From positions 96,126 to 160,125 of the forward strand of contig NZ_FOMA01000008.1 in the NCBI RefSeq assembly GCF_900112495.1: 64,000 bases of DNA. Direction: 5' to 3'. The translations under genes and the position numbers were made by a program. The stretch comes from Bacillus sp. OV322 (lineage in GTDB: Bacteria; Bacillota; Bacilli; Bacillales; DSM-1321). Below the pieces are notes generated by a model, which made no database searches, was not told the DNA's origin, and saw only the letters and a list, made by a program, of their open reading frames with translations. Shown here one piece after another: positions 33,907 to 43,743 of the stretch (position 1 is the first letter of the stretch; the number at the start of each line of letters is the position of its first letter).

Positions 33907-34932
33907 TTATTTCCTTTTGGCATGTTTTCTCATATCAAAGGCTACAGCCAAGATGATGATGGCTCCTTTTACGATGAATTGGATGTACGGGCTGACTCCA
34001 AGGAAGGCTAGTCCGTAGTTGATGATCTGGAAAATGAGAACCCCTGTAATAACTCCAGGGACTGTTCCGATACCTCCTGATAAGGATACGCCTCCTACTA
34101 CGCAGGCTGCGATGGCATCAAGTTCGTACATGTTTCCTGTGTTGTTTGTGGCACTTCCGACACGTCCTGCTTCAAGGGCGCCGGAGAATCCATATAATAA
34201 ACCTGCAATTGTATAAATAATGATCAGGTTTTTTGTAACGTTTACACCTGAAACCTTTGCAGCATCAGGATTTCCTCCAATTGCATACATGTTTTTTCCA
34301 AGCTGTGTCTTATTCCAGATCACCCAGATGATAATGGAAACAATGGCAGCATAGATGACAAGGTACGGCAATTCATAGGATCCGATTGGAATGCCCCGCT
34401 GTGCAAATGTAGTAAAAGCCTGGCTCAAACCGCCGATCGGCTGTGCTCCATATGGAGGACGGTCAAAATAGATGGAGGTAAGTCCGTATACAGTAATCAT
34501 CATGCCGAGAGTGGCGATGAAAGGCGGCACGTGAAGTTTTGAGACAATAACGCCATTAAGCGCACCAATAAGACCAGTAACGATCATGGCGATTAAAATT
34601 GGTACAAATAGCGGCAGTTCAGCTAAATGCGGGTACATCCGGTACGCATAGTCTGAAGCCTGCAAAAGGGAGGCCGAAATTACAGCAGCAAGGCCGACCA
34701 TCCGCCCTGCTGACAAGTCGGTCCCGAATGTAATCAATATTCCGGCCACGCCAAGGGCGATGATGATGCGGGAAGATGATTGGCTTAGGATATTTAAAAA
34801 GTTAGTAACCGATAAAAAGTCCGGAGAAGCAATGACAATTACGACTACCAATAGCAGTAACACTACATAAATTACATTATCAACGAGCCATTTTAGATTA
34901 AGTCCAGATTTCTTTGACGCTTCATTATTCAT
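33907..34932 (-). CDS. mglC: galactose/methyl-galactoside-type ABC permease (MglC)
   Basis: This 341-residue protein has about ten membrane helices, belonging to the RbsC/MglC permease family: NILSQSSSRIIIALGVAGILITFGTDLSAGRMVGL, LHVPPFIATLGMMITVYGL, AIGGNPDAAKVSGVNV (the ATPase-contact loop) and the GGVSLSGGIGTVPG motif. It starts after GGAGGAG, 12 bp after the mglA-type ATPase. It is the last gene of the binding-protein, ATPase, permease order. Confidence 0.93.
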   Translation of the reverse strand: MNNEASKKSGLNLKWLVDNVIYVVLLLLVVVIVIASPDFLSVTNFLNILSQSSSRIIIALGVAGILITFGTDLSAGRMVGLAAVISASLLQASDYAYRMYPHLAELPLFVPILIAMIVTGLIGALNGVIVSKLHVPPFIATLGMMITVYGLTSIYFDRPPYGAQPIGGLSQAFTTFAQRGIPIGSYELPYLVIYAAIVSIIIWVIWNKTQLGKNMYAIGGNPDAAKVSGVNVTKNLIIIYTIAGLLYGFSGALEAGRVGSATNNTGNMYELDAIAACVVGGVSLSGGIGTVPGVITGVLIFQIINYGLAFLGVSPYIQFIVKGAIIILAVAFDMRKHAKRK

Positions 34933-34944
34933 TGTACTCTCCTC

Positions 34945-36450
34945 CTAATACAGGGCTGCAAGCCGCATGATTTCTTCCTGTGAAGCGGCTGCCGTATCGA
35001 TGATTCCAGCTGCTTTTCCGCTGCTCATGACAAGAATGCGGTCTGTAACACCTATAAGCTCTGGCATTTCAGAGGAAATCATGATAATTCCTTTTCCGTC
35101 TGCTGCAAGCTTATTGATGAGCTGGTAAATTTCAAATTTAGCTCCTACATCGATTCCCCTTGTAGGTTCATCAAGCAAAAGTATTTCAGGGTTCGTCAGC
35201 AGCCAGCGTCCGATGATGACCTTCTGCTGATTTCCGCCCGACAAGCTGCCGATTGGCGTTTTTTGTGAAGGGGTTTTTACCTTCATGGAGTTAATGACCC
35301 AGCTCGTATCTTCATGCACCTTACCGTCTGAAAGGAAGACTCCTTTTGTTTTGTAGCGCGGCAGATTGGCGATGATTGAGTTGAAGCTGATGCTGAGTTC
35401 CGGGAAAATTCCAGTTGTCCGCCGTTCCTCCGTTACAAGGGCAAATCCGTTTTTGATTGCATCCTGCGGTGAGTTGTTGACAATCTTTTTCCCGTGCAGC
35501 TCAATGGTCCCGGAAGTTAAAGCTCTCATTCCGAATAGTGCTTCGACCACTTCAGTCCGCTTGGATCCGACTAGTCCTGCAATTCCCAATATTTCTCCTT
35601 TGCGCAGCTCAAAGCTGACATTATTGAAGGAAGGCTGGGTAACGGCTGTTAAATCAGATACCTTCAGGATGACTTCTCCTGGATGGTTTAATTTGTCCGG
35701 GAAGCGGTGTGAAAGGTCGCGCCCTACCATCAGTTTGATGATTTCATCTGTCGTAAGCTCATCGGCAGGCTTTGTGGCGATGCTCCTGCCATCACGCATG
35801 ATGGTAACTTCATCAGAAATCTGCAGGATTTCCTCCATTTTATGGGATATGTAAATCACTGCGATATTGTCGCTTTGCAGCTTTTTAATGATCCTGAACA
35901 AGTGCTCTACTTCTCTTTCAGTTAGGGAGGAAGTAGGTTCGTCCATTACGATAATTTTAGAATGATAGGAAACCGCCTTTGCAATTTCAACCATCTGCAT
36001 TTCTGACACAGATAATGTGCTGACTTTGCTTCGCGGATCTACTTTAATATCCAGGTTTTTGAAAATGGCGACCGTATCTTCGTACATTTTCTTTTCATCT
36101 ATGAAGATCCCTTTTTTGGGATACCGTCCAAGCCAGATATTATCCATTACATTCCGCTGGCGGACCTGGTTCAGCTCCTGATGCACCATGGATACTCCGC
36201 TTTCAAGCGCCTGTTTTGATGTGGAGAATTGAACCTCCTGGCCATCCAACAGAACCCGGCCTTCATCCACGGAGTAAATGCCAAACAAGCATTTCATCAA
36301 TGTGGATTTTCCTGCTCCATTTTCACCCATTAAGGCATGTACCGTCCCGGCCTTTACTCTTAGTGTTACATCCTGAAGAGCGATGACACCGGGGAATTTC
36401 TTAGTTAGATTCTGCATTTCAAGTAGATAAGCAGTACCCGCTTCTGACAT
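34945..36450 (-). CDS. mglA: sugar ABC transporter ATPase with two nucleotide-binding domains (MglA)
   Basis: From ATG 36450, after AGGAGG, the protein has 501 residues with two fused ATPase domains. The first has [24 protein letters not shown] and [11 protein letters not shown]. The second has a degenerate Walker A ([10 protein letters not shown]), [15 protein letters not shown] and [13 protein letters not shown]. This is the MglA/RbsA layout. The longer frame to 36474 runs through the ribosome binding site. A hairpin between this gene and mglB probably lowers its expression relative to the binding protein. Confidence 0.94.
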   Translation of the reverse strand: MSEAGTAYLLEMQNLTKKFPGVIALQDVTLRVKAGTVHALMGENGAGKSTLMKCLFGIYSVDEGRVLLDGQEVQFSTSKQALESGVSMVHQELNQVRQRNVMDNIWLGRYPKKGIFIDEKKMYEDTVAIFKNLDIKVDPRSKVSTLSVSEMQMVEIAKAVSYHSKIIVMDEPTSSLTEREVEHLFRIIKKLQSDNIAVIYISHKMEEILQISDEVTIMRDGRSIATKPADELTTDEIIKLMVGRDLSHRFPDKLNHPGEVILKVSDLTAVTQPSFNNVSFELRKGEILGIAGLVGSKRTEVVEALFGMRALTSGTIELHGKKIVNNSPQDAIKNGFALVTEERRTTGIFPELSISFNSIIANLPRYKTKGVFLSDGKVHEDTSWVINSMKVKTPSQKTPIGSLSGGNQQKVIIGRWLLTNPEILLLDEPTRGIDVGAKFEIYQLINKLAADGKGIIMISSEMPELIGVTDRILVMSSGKAAGIIDTAAASQEEIMRLAALY

Positions 36451-36479
36451 GAGCGAACCTCCTCGCATGACCATTTAAA

Positions 36480-36520
36480 AAATATGAGAAGCACTGAAAG
36501 GAAATGTGCCTCTCATATTT
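36480..36520 (-). terminator. intercistronic hairpin, partial terminator between mglB and mglA
   Basis: 15-nt arms (36480-36494 with 36506-36520, one mismatch) enclose an 11-nt loop. On the minus strand the stem is followed by a T run. It sits between the binding-protein stop and the ATPase ribosome binding site, so most transcripts probably end here. Confidence 0.8.
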
Positions 36521-36531
36521 TGATAGTTTTA

Positions 36532-37587
36532 TTACTTGTAAGCGGCTTTACCAACGTCGATATTATCTTTAGTCACTTCTACGTAAGGTACACGCACCGC
36601 TTTTGAATCATCCAGTTTCCAGTCTGTTCCAGAAAGAACATCTTTTCCTTTTGCTGCATTTGTTGCAAGGTCGATTGTAGCTTTACCCTGATTTTTTGCA
36701 TCGTTAAGTACTGTTCCGGCCATTTTGCCTTTTTCAATCATTTCAAGTGCTTCAGGAATTGCATCCACACCTACAACAGGCATGTATTTGTCTTTAGTGA
36801 AGTACCCCGCTTTTTCTAGAGAAGCGATGGCTCCAAGTGCCATTCCATCGTTGTTGCAGATTACATATTCAATTTTATCGCCGTATTTAGCGATCCAGGC
36901 ATCCATTTTTTCTGTAGCTTTTGTTGCATCCCACATAGCTGTATCCAATGCGAGCTGATCGACCTCGATGCCTTTTCCTTTTATCGCATCGATTGCATAC
37001 TTTGTGCGCGCTTCAGCATCTGGATGCCCCGGCTCGCCTTTCAGCAATACGTACTGGATTTTTCCATCTTTATTTTTATCCCATTTCGCTTTGTTGGCTT
37101 CCCATGATTTTGCTACCATTTCACCCTGGATCACACCGGATTCAGAAGAGGTTGTACCAACATACCATGCCTTGTCATAGCTTTTCATTACCGCAGCATC
37201 CGGTTCTTTGTTGAAGAAGATGACAGGAAGGTTTTTCGCTTTTGCTTTATCTACGATTGTAGAGGCAGCCTTAGGGTCAACAAGGTTGATGGCCAGTGCT
37301 TTAGAGCCTTTTGCAATCAGAGTGTCCACTTGCTCGGTCTGTTTTGACTGGTCATTCTGGGAATCGTTCAGCATAAGCTTTACTTTGCCTTTTGCTTCTG
37401 TGTCCATGGAACGGCGGACATAAGACATGAAGTTATCATCAAATTTGTAGATAGTTGCGCCAACAGCTGGAAGACCGCCTTTATCTGATCCGCCTGATCC
37501 GCCTGTTGTATCGCTGCATCCGGCAGCGAGCAAAATACTTGAAGCCATTGTTAAAGACAGGATGACACCTTTTTTCTTGTTTAGCAT
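36532..37587 (-). CDS. mglB: galactose/glucose-binding lipoprotein (MglB)
   Basis: From ATG 37587, after AAGGGGAATG, the protein has 351 residues. Its lipoprotein signal peptide has lipobox LLAAGC (Cys about 24). The periplasmic-binding-type domain begins [26 protein letters not shown] and continues with [43 protein letters not shown] and [25 protein letters not shown]. These match MglB-type glucose/galactose receptors. It is anchored outside the membrane and delivers sugar to MglAC. It is the first gene of the operon, divergent from a LacI-type regulator. Confidence 0.94.
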   Translation of the reverse strand: MLNKKKGVILSLTMASSILLAAGCSDTTGGSGGSDKGGLPAVGATIYKFDDNFMSYVRRSMDTEAKGKVKLMLNDSQNDQSKQTEQVDTLIAKGSKALAINLVDPKAASTIVDKAKAKNLPVIFFNKEPDAAVMKSYDKAWYVGTTSSESGVIQGEMVAKSWEANKAKWDKNKDGKIQYVLLKGEPGHPDAEARTKYAIDAIKGKGIEVDQLALDTAMWDATKATEKMDAWIAKYGDKIEYVICNNDGMALGAIASLEKAGYFTKDKYMPVVGVDAIPEALEMIEKGKMAGTVLNDAKNQGKATIDLATNAAKGKDVLSGTDWKLDDSKAVRVPYVEVTKDNIDVGKAAYK

Positions 37588-37635
37588 TTCATCATTCCCC
37601 TTTTTTTTTATGTGTAACAGCTGGTAAGCGTTTGC

Positions 37636-37649
37636 TGAAAGCGCAAACA
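37636..37649. promoter_or_regulatory. cre/LacI-type operator in front of mglB
   Basis: TGAAAGCGCAAACA fits the cre consensus with one mismatch and lies 49 bp upstream of the mglB start. GTAAGCGTTTGC at 37625-37636 adjoins it. It may bind CcpA or the divergently encoded LacI-family regulator. Confidence 0.65.
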
Positions 37650-37820
37650 TTTACAATTAGTTTACGGTTTTACTAAAAATATTACAATAAAAATTTTTAA
37701 TAATTTAATATAAATTTCTTATTTTAGTATTTTTAAGTGAATATATGCGGTATTTTTATACTTAGGACCTATTTATTTTTCTTATAAATTCTGAATCTCC
37801 TATCTTTTTCTTAAAAATAT

Positions 37821-37834
37821 TGTAAGCGCAACCA
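37821..37834. promoter_or_regulatory. second AAGCGC operator-like site
   Basis: TGTAAGCGCAACCA has the same GCGC-centred core as the site at 37636 (two mismatches to cre). A second site in the same divergent region suggests looping or control of both directions. Confidence 0.4.
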
Positions 37835-38085
37835 TTTTAATGTAGATACTTAAAAAGAAAGATAGTAAACTTTTTAGTGAATCAGTTTCAGCAAAATATT
37901 CAAATAGCACAAATCAGTTATAAGCAGAGGAAATATGCTGTAAAAAACTTGCAGCAGCGGGGATATTGACTAATCCCGCTGGTGTTAGTGGCGGAACCGG
38001 GATGCGGGAAGTTATCTATCTCTTAACTTGAAGGCTGCTGTCTTGAAGCGGAAATCTTGCAGGCCGTTTATTCCGGAGTAAATGA

Positions 38086-39135
<1,050 letters not shown>

Positions 39136-39153
39136 TTTAAAAAGGCACTGGAA

Positions 39154-39188
39154 AAAGCCCCATTCATTTATTGAATCGGGGCTTTGCT
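39154..39188 (+). terminator. intrinsic terminator
   Basis: AAAGCCCCATTCA pairs with TGAATCGGGGCTTT (one bulge) soon after the LacI-type gene. Confidence 0.9.
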
Positions 39189-39551
39189 TGTCTTCTTTTT
39201 ACTTACAGTCTCCATGCGAAGTGAGAAAGATGGCAAGATGGCTGGTATCGTATATTTATCTTAACTTTTCATTAATAACAAAAAAGTTAAATATGCATAT
39301 CCTTCTTTCTGGAAAAGCAAAGGCATCCCTCTAAGGAAAATTATAGTGATACGCAACGCATGACATGGAATGCAAGAACCATGGCCATATGCACCCCTGC
39401 TCATTCAATTGGGGGATAGGGGTTAAAGGTGAACTTTGAACATGAAAGAAGCCATACATATCCCAGAAAAAATGGAATACGTATGGCTTCTATGGCGGGT
39501 CTGCAGGTTCCCTGCTGATATATGTTTTTTAGATAGGTATTTTAATAATGA
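39189..39551. other. intergenic region with hairpin
   Basis: No gene. AAGCCATAC (about 39450) and GTATGGCTTC (about 39482) form a long-loop hairpin that probably ends the minus-strand coiled-coil gene. Confidence 0.5.
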
Positions 39552-39914
39552 TTAAAATCCATCGTCGGAGGCTGCGAAAGGAATTTTTAAATTTCGCTCT
39601 ACAGCCCTCAGCCTTACATTCAATCTGTTCAATCTCCGGGTGTGAGTTTCATCGTTCCGATTTAGCCGGTTAATGTCCTGATTGATGCGAAGAATCTCTT
39701 TATTCAGTCTGAGTATCTCCTGGTTTAAACGGTTAAGCTCTCTAACCTGGTTTTCATTCTGGGTTTCAAGGGCGCTTATTCTTCTTTCAAGCCCTTGGTT
39801 CTGCGGGGGCCTGCGGTTAAAATACGCCTGCTCCTCAAGCTGTGGGAATGGCTGGGAGTATACATACTGTGCAGGCTGCGGAATGTATTCCGGATAGTAG
39901 CCATAATGATTCAT
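39552..39914 (-). CDS. proline/tyrosine-rich coiled-coil protein
   Basis: From ATG 39914, after AAGGAGCGG, the protein has 120 residues. The N-terminal third is rich in Tyr, Pro and Gln (MNHYGYYPEYIPQPAQYVY). The rest is one heptad-patterned coiled coil (ERRISALETQNENQ...LNRLNQEILRLNKEILRINQDINRLNRNDETHTRRLNRL). There is no signal peptide. This make-up is like small spore-coat or crust proteins, but I do not recognise it, and sporulation timing is not shown. Confidence 0.75.
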   Translation of the reverse strand: MNHYGYYPEYIPQPAQYVYSQPFPQLEEQAYFNRRPPQNQGLERRISALETQNENQVRELNRLNQEILRLNKEILRINQDINRLNRNDETHTRRLNRLNVRLRAVERNLKIPFAASDDGF

Positions 39915-40156
39915 CAAACACCGCTCCTTTATCCTTCTCAATCTCTATAAGATATGTACAATTGTCATGGTTGATTGGGCTGATGCCCGGTGATGGCTGT
40001 GCAGTTTTTTTCCCTGAACGTCCATACAAAAGTCACAAAAATCCCGCCGGTTTATAAACCTGGCGGGAAAGCTATCACTTATAAATGTGTTCAGAGTGCA
40101 GGAAAAGTCCAAATTATTCAGCTGATTTTCAGTGAACAACGGCGATTTAGTGTCTT

Positions 40157-41290
40157 TTACTTTGAAAAGAAATTTTCTGTGTAATAAGGCTGGTACTTTG
40201 AATTAAAGGCTACTCCGACCCCAAGGTATTCAAAGGATTCTTGAAGGATATTTTCCCTGTGCCCGAGTGAATTCATCAGTCCTTCATGAGCAAATATGCT
40301 TGAAAACTGGCCATAAGCCAGGTTTTCCCCTGCAGAGGTGAAAGAAATATTATCTTGGTGCATCCGGTCAAATGGGGATTGGCCCTTAAGGTCTGTATGG
40401 TCAAAATAGTTATGCACCGCCATGTCTTCGCTATGTTTTAGTGCTGTTTTCCTGATCTTCCCATCCCAGGACAGCACGTTAAGATGATGGTTTACCCTTG
40501 CTGCATTAGTCAAATCGAATAGCTGGTATTCGAAGCCTTTTTCCAGGTTTGCGTCATTGTGCGCATAAAACCCTTTTTTGTGATTTTCAAGCTTTTCGTT
40601 TACGATTTGTATTGAAGTGACTTTATTGTCATTATGCTTATCATAGAAAATAGTTACATAGCTTCCATCTACACGGAAAACATCATAATCCCGGTCCTTT
40701 TGGAATTCATAAAAAACCATGCCTTTTCGGATGTTTTCAAGGGGAGAACCCAGCTGCTTTAAAACAGTCTGCTTGGGAGTTCCTTGTTTTATGTTTTTCG
40801 TAGAGGAAATCAGGTCCTGGTTTGTATATAACCCTGTCACTTTATTATTTGCATCATAGGAGACCATCATAAAATTTTGATAGTTTTTGTAATAGGCATA
40901 CCACTTTGTTCCATACTCATTATAAGTAGAACGCTTCGCGGGACCGGCTTCTTTTTCCACCTTATCTTTAGAATCCCCAAGCCCTATATTATAAACGGTG
41001 AACACATGCTGTGATGGAATGCTTAGCTTAGGTTTTGCGGCTTGTCCCGATTCAGCCTTCTGCTGGGGAAGCTTATCCGCAGTTTTTTCCAGCTTGCCCA
41101 ATGCTCCCTGAATGTCTGCCGAAATTTTATCCATTGCTGTTGCAATATCAGGATTATTTTTTGCTTGCTTTATCTGTGCTGCCGCTTTTTCAAAAGCATG
41201 ACCAAAATCATTTCTGTCCCAGTGTTTAACAAAGACAGTATACATGAGCAGCAAGCAACCTATCAGAAGAATGAAACGCCTCAACTGCAT
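40157..41290 (-). CDS. CAP-domain (SCP/PR-1-like) secreted protein, YlbC-like
   Basis: About 377 residues: an N-terminal membrane anchor or signal (RRFILLIGCLLLMYTVF), a helical spacer, a CAP-associated domain (about 115-250, GLGDSKDKVEKEAGPAKRSTYNEYGTKWYAYYKNYQNFMMV) and a C-terminal CAP domain. The CAP domain has LFDLTNAARVNHHLNVLSWD, ALKHSEDMAVHNYFDHTDLKG and SAGENLAYG...AHEGLMNSLGHRENIL. The arrangement matches Bacillus YlbC. The biochemical role of these CAP proteins is unclear. The start is uncertain: GGAGGGG is too close to ATG 41290 but 8 nt from TTG 41284; ATG 41311 is a third choice. Confidence 0.88.
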   Translation of the reverse strand: MQLRRFILLIGCLLLMYTVFVKHWDRNDFGHAFEKAAAQIKQAKNNPDIATAMDKISADIQGALGKLEKTADKLPQQKAESGQAAKPKLSIPSQHVFTVYNIGLGDSKDKVEKEAGPAKRSTYNEYGTKWYAYYKNYQNFMMVSYDANNKVTGLYTNQDLISSTKNIKQGTPKQTVLKQLGSPLENIRKGMVFYEFQKDRDYDVFRVDGSYVTIFYDKHNDNKVTSIQIVNEKLENHKKGFYAHNDANLEKGFEYQLFDLTNAARVNHHLNVLSWDGKIRKTALKHSEDMAVHNYFDHTDLKGQSPFDRMHQDNISFTSAGENLAYGQFSSIFAHEGLMNSLGHRENILQESFEYLGVGVAFNSKYQPYYTENFFSK

Positions 41291-41529
41291 CCCCTCCGCT
41301 TCTATTTTCATTCTGCCCGTTTTTTGGAAATATATGTGCGGCTCTGATGGAGCACGGAATATAAGTATAGCAGGAATAATAGCCATTTTCTAAATTAAGG
41401 AGCAGGTTAATTATGTAAGGAAAGAGGGGAAGACGTTCATATTGCAGGAATGGGATGGTTTTTGTACAAAAAGAAAGACAAAAAATGAAAACGGGGGTTA
41501 GAAGATGAGCGGAGCGGTTTGGGAAGGGT

Positions 41530-41691
41530 TCAATTTTGCTTATTCTGAAACTGGTAAGCGGCAATATATTCATCAAGCTCTTGGCTCAGCTTGATTGTTT
41601 CAGGGGATGCAAGTCCGAGGGTATTGGCAGATGAAATCATTTTTTTGCGGATGGAATCTATCATTGAAGTGATTTCATTTTTCTGCAGCAT
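41530..41691 (-). CDS. Spo0E-like aspartyl-phosphate phosphatase
   Basis: A 53-residue gene on the minus strand: ATG 41691 after AAGGAGG, stop at 41530. The sequence has the Spo0E family core IDSIRKKMISSANTLGL followed by SPETIKLSQELDEYI, with the SQELD signature that dephosphorylates Spo0A~P. Such proteins delay entry into sporulation. It stands alone between the CAP-domain gene and hxlB. The family is easily missed because of its size. Confidence 0.9.
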   Translation of the reverse strand: MLQKNEITSMIDSIRKKMISSANTLGLASPETIKLSQELDEYIAAYQFQNKQN

Positions 41692-41880
41692 GAATTTTCC
41701 TCCTTCTTTAGAACTAATTTTTTTTATTTTACACTAAAAAGTACAAAATGTAACCAGGTATTTGGGAATTATAGTAAATTTTTTCTTTGTTATTGAAGAT
41801 TAAAGCAATAATATTATATTAAAATAATTACAGGGGCCTCAATTCATTAGTAAGAGTAAAAGGTATACTTCTGCAGAAGG

Positions 41881-41912
41881 CAATAAGCAGGCAAGAATCT
41901 GCCTGCTTATTG
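41881..41912. terminator. strong hairpin between spo0E-like gene and hxlB
   Basis: A 13-bp perfect stem (CAATAAGCAGGCA with TGCCTGCTTATTG). Neither side has a full T run, so it may act as a 3' stabiliser or weak terminator for hxlAB. Confidence 0.6.
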
Positions 41913-42024
41913 AGTGCCCTGATATATAAATTCCATTTTTTCTGCGAGATTCATGCTGCACTCCAGAACATATCTGCAGGAAAAAAAAACTGTGCAACCA
42001 AAGAACCGCGCTAACTGGTATGCG

Positions 42025-42582
42025 TTATTCCAGATTGGCATGTCTTCCGTACATGTTTGTTGTATCCAAACCCTTTTTTTCCATAAAGCGCAAAATCACA
42101 GCGTCAAAAAACAACAGCAATGTTTGTTCGAATAATGAGCCCATAGGCTGGATGGTGGTCCTATCATCATTAGTTTTATCTTTGGGTGACCCTGGCAGCT
42201 GGATCACAATGTCAGCCAGCCTTGCAATAGAGGAATCAGGCGAGATAGTCACTGCTGCAATGGTTCCGCCGATGCTTTTTGCCTTTTCTGCCAGGGAGAG
42301 CAGGCTTTTTGTTTCTCCTGAACCTGTTCCGATAATGATTAAATCATCCTTATCAAAGCTGGGAGTTACAGTTTCGCCAACCACATAACCATCCAGGCCC
42401 ATATGCATCATCCGCATAACAAAGGATTTGGCCATGAAACCTGAACGTCCTGCTCCTGCTGCAAAGATTTTTTTTGATTCCAGAATTTTATTGACAAGCT
42501 GTTCTGCTTCTTCGTCCGGCAGCTGTGCTGCGGAGCGGGTTAACTCATCTACAATGGTCTGAAAATACTCTGTGGTTTTCAT
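42025..42582 (-). CDS. hxlB: 6-phospho-3-hexuloisomerase
   Basis: This 185-residue SIS-fold protein contains IFAAGAGRSGFMAKSFVMRMMHMG, VVGETVTPSFDKDDLIIIGTGSGETKSL and SLFEQTLLLFFDAVILRFMEKKG, all characteristic of HxlB. It converts hexulose 6-phosphate to fructose 6-phosphate, the second step of ribulose monophosphate formaldehyde fixation. It starts 5 bp after the hxlA stop, so the two are one operon. Confidence 0.95.
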   Translation of the reverse strand: MKTTEYFQTIVDELTRSAAQLPDEEAEQLVNKILESKKIFAAGAGRSGFMAKSFVMRMMHMGLDGYVVGETVTPSFDKDDLIIIGTGSGETKSLLSLAEKAKSIGGTIAAVTISPDSSIARLADIVIQLPGSPKDKTNDDRTTIQPMGSLFEQTLLLFFDAVILRFMEKKGLDTTNMYGRHANLE

Positions 42583-42587
42583 GCTGG

Positions 42588-43217
42588 TTATCCTTTGATC
42601 AGCTTTTGCATTTCTGCCGCTGCCGCTTTTTTATCATTTTGGCCAGTGATGCCGCCGCCCACGATTACAAGGTCTGGCTGTGCTTTTAGGACCTCTGGAA
42701 GAGTTTCAAGTTTAATGCCGCCAGCTACAGCGGTTTTAGCATTTTTCACTACTCGTTTGATTGCCATCAAGTCTTCGAAAGAATTCTGTCCGACAGCCTG
42801 AAGATCGTATCCTGTATGAACACAGATGTAATCAGCTCCAAGCTCATCCAATTCTTTGGCGCGTCCTTCGATGTCTTTCACAGCAATCATATCCACAAGA
42901 ATTTTTTTGCCTTGTTTTTTTGCTTCCTCAACTGCCCCTTTTATCGATTCATTTTCTGCAGCACCCAGAATCGTTACGATGTCAGCTCCTGCTTCTGAGG
43001 CTTTCATTACCTCATATCCGGCAGCATCCATGATTTTTAAGTCAGCCAAAACCTTTAATGAAGGAAAAGCTTCTTTTATTTCCTTCACAGCTCTAAGTCC
43101 TTCATTAATGACAACTGGTGTGCCGATTTCAACGATATCAATATGATCCTCAACTTCTTTGATCAATTTCTTTGCTTCCTCAATGTTTACTAAATCTAAT
43201 GCCAGCTGCAATTCCAA
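42588..43217 (-). CDS. hxlA: 3-hexulose-6-phosphate synthase
   Basis: From TTG 43217 the protein has 209 residues and starts MELQLALDLVNIEEAKKLI. It shows the OMP-decarboxylase-like barrel motifs VEIGTPVVINEGLRAV, VLADLKIMDAAGYE and ILVDMIAVKDIEGRA. It condenses formaldehyde with ribulose 5-phosphate. The TTG has GAGGAG at 8-nt spacing and gives the usual family N-terminus, so the GTG at 43226 is rejected. No hxlR regulator is adjacent; instead the dispersed repeat R3 lies 10-15 bp upstream of the ribosome binding site. Confidence 0.95.
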   Translation of the reverse strand: MELQLALDLVNIEEAKKLIKEVEDHIDIVEIGTPVVINEGLRAVKEIKEAFPSLKVLADLKIMDAAGYEVMKASEAGADIVTILGAAENESIKGAVEEAKKQGKKILVDMIAVKDIEGRAKELDELGADYICVHTGYDLQAVGQNSFEDLMAIKRVVKNAKTAVAGGIKLETLPEVLKAQPDLVIVGGGITGQNDKKAAAAEMQKLIKG

Positions 43218-43240
43218 GCTGCTCACTCCTCTTTTTTATT

Positions 43241-43447
43241 GGCTCTTTTCTTAAAGATTGTTGTTTTAAATGAGTTCTGTAAGATAATCCCATTGTTAAA
43301 TCTGGCTGATTGGAGCGTAAGGTGCGAGACTCCTGCGGGATTAGCGGGACAGCTGAGGAGGCTCACCGCCCGCCCCGCGGAAAGCGAGCTCCTGGAGCGG
43401 AAATCAGCCACCTCGTTTTATAGCAACAAACTTTACGAAGAAAGCCT
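43241..43447 (+). repeat. dispersed intergenic repeat, copy R3
   Basis: GGCTCTTTTCTTAAAG to TTTACGAAGAAAGCC, with the same landmarks as R2 including GATTGGAGCGTAAGGTGCGA and GAGGAGGCTCACCGCC, but without the extra CCCCGCAGGCGCAG block of R2. It occupies the 5' leader or promoter region of hxlAB. Confidence 0.92.
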
Positions 43448-43711
43448 TTTTATTTTACAAAAATAATATACCCTTTTTGCATTGCACCTAAGCTTCCTGA
43501 TGCTTTTATTTGAAGCAAGTGTACAATGTATAAAGCGTTATGAGAAGTACGCACTTTTTATTTACATAGTGTATGAAAGTATACTGTAAGGAAGGATGCG
43601 CAACTTTCGCTCCAATCAACCCTATTTAACAATGAGATCATCTCAGAACTATTAAAAATAGCAAGTCTCTTGAAGAACAAAGCGCATGAAAATAATAAAT
43701 GTACAAATCAA

Positions 43712-43737
43712 AAAACCCGCCTTAAGGAGGGCGGGTT
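43712..43737 (-). terminator. intrinsic terminator of the dehydrogenase gene
   Basis: AACCCGCC pairs with GGCGGGTT; read on the minus strand it is followed by TTTTTT, directly after the dehydrogenase stop. Confidence 0.92.
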
Positions 43738-43743
43738 GGTGTT

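Noticed and set aside
42020..43466. Plus-strand frames over hxlA and hxlB
   Set aside because: Shadows of well-recognised minus-strand genes.
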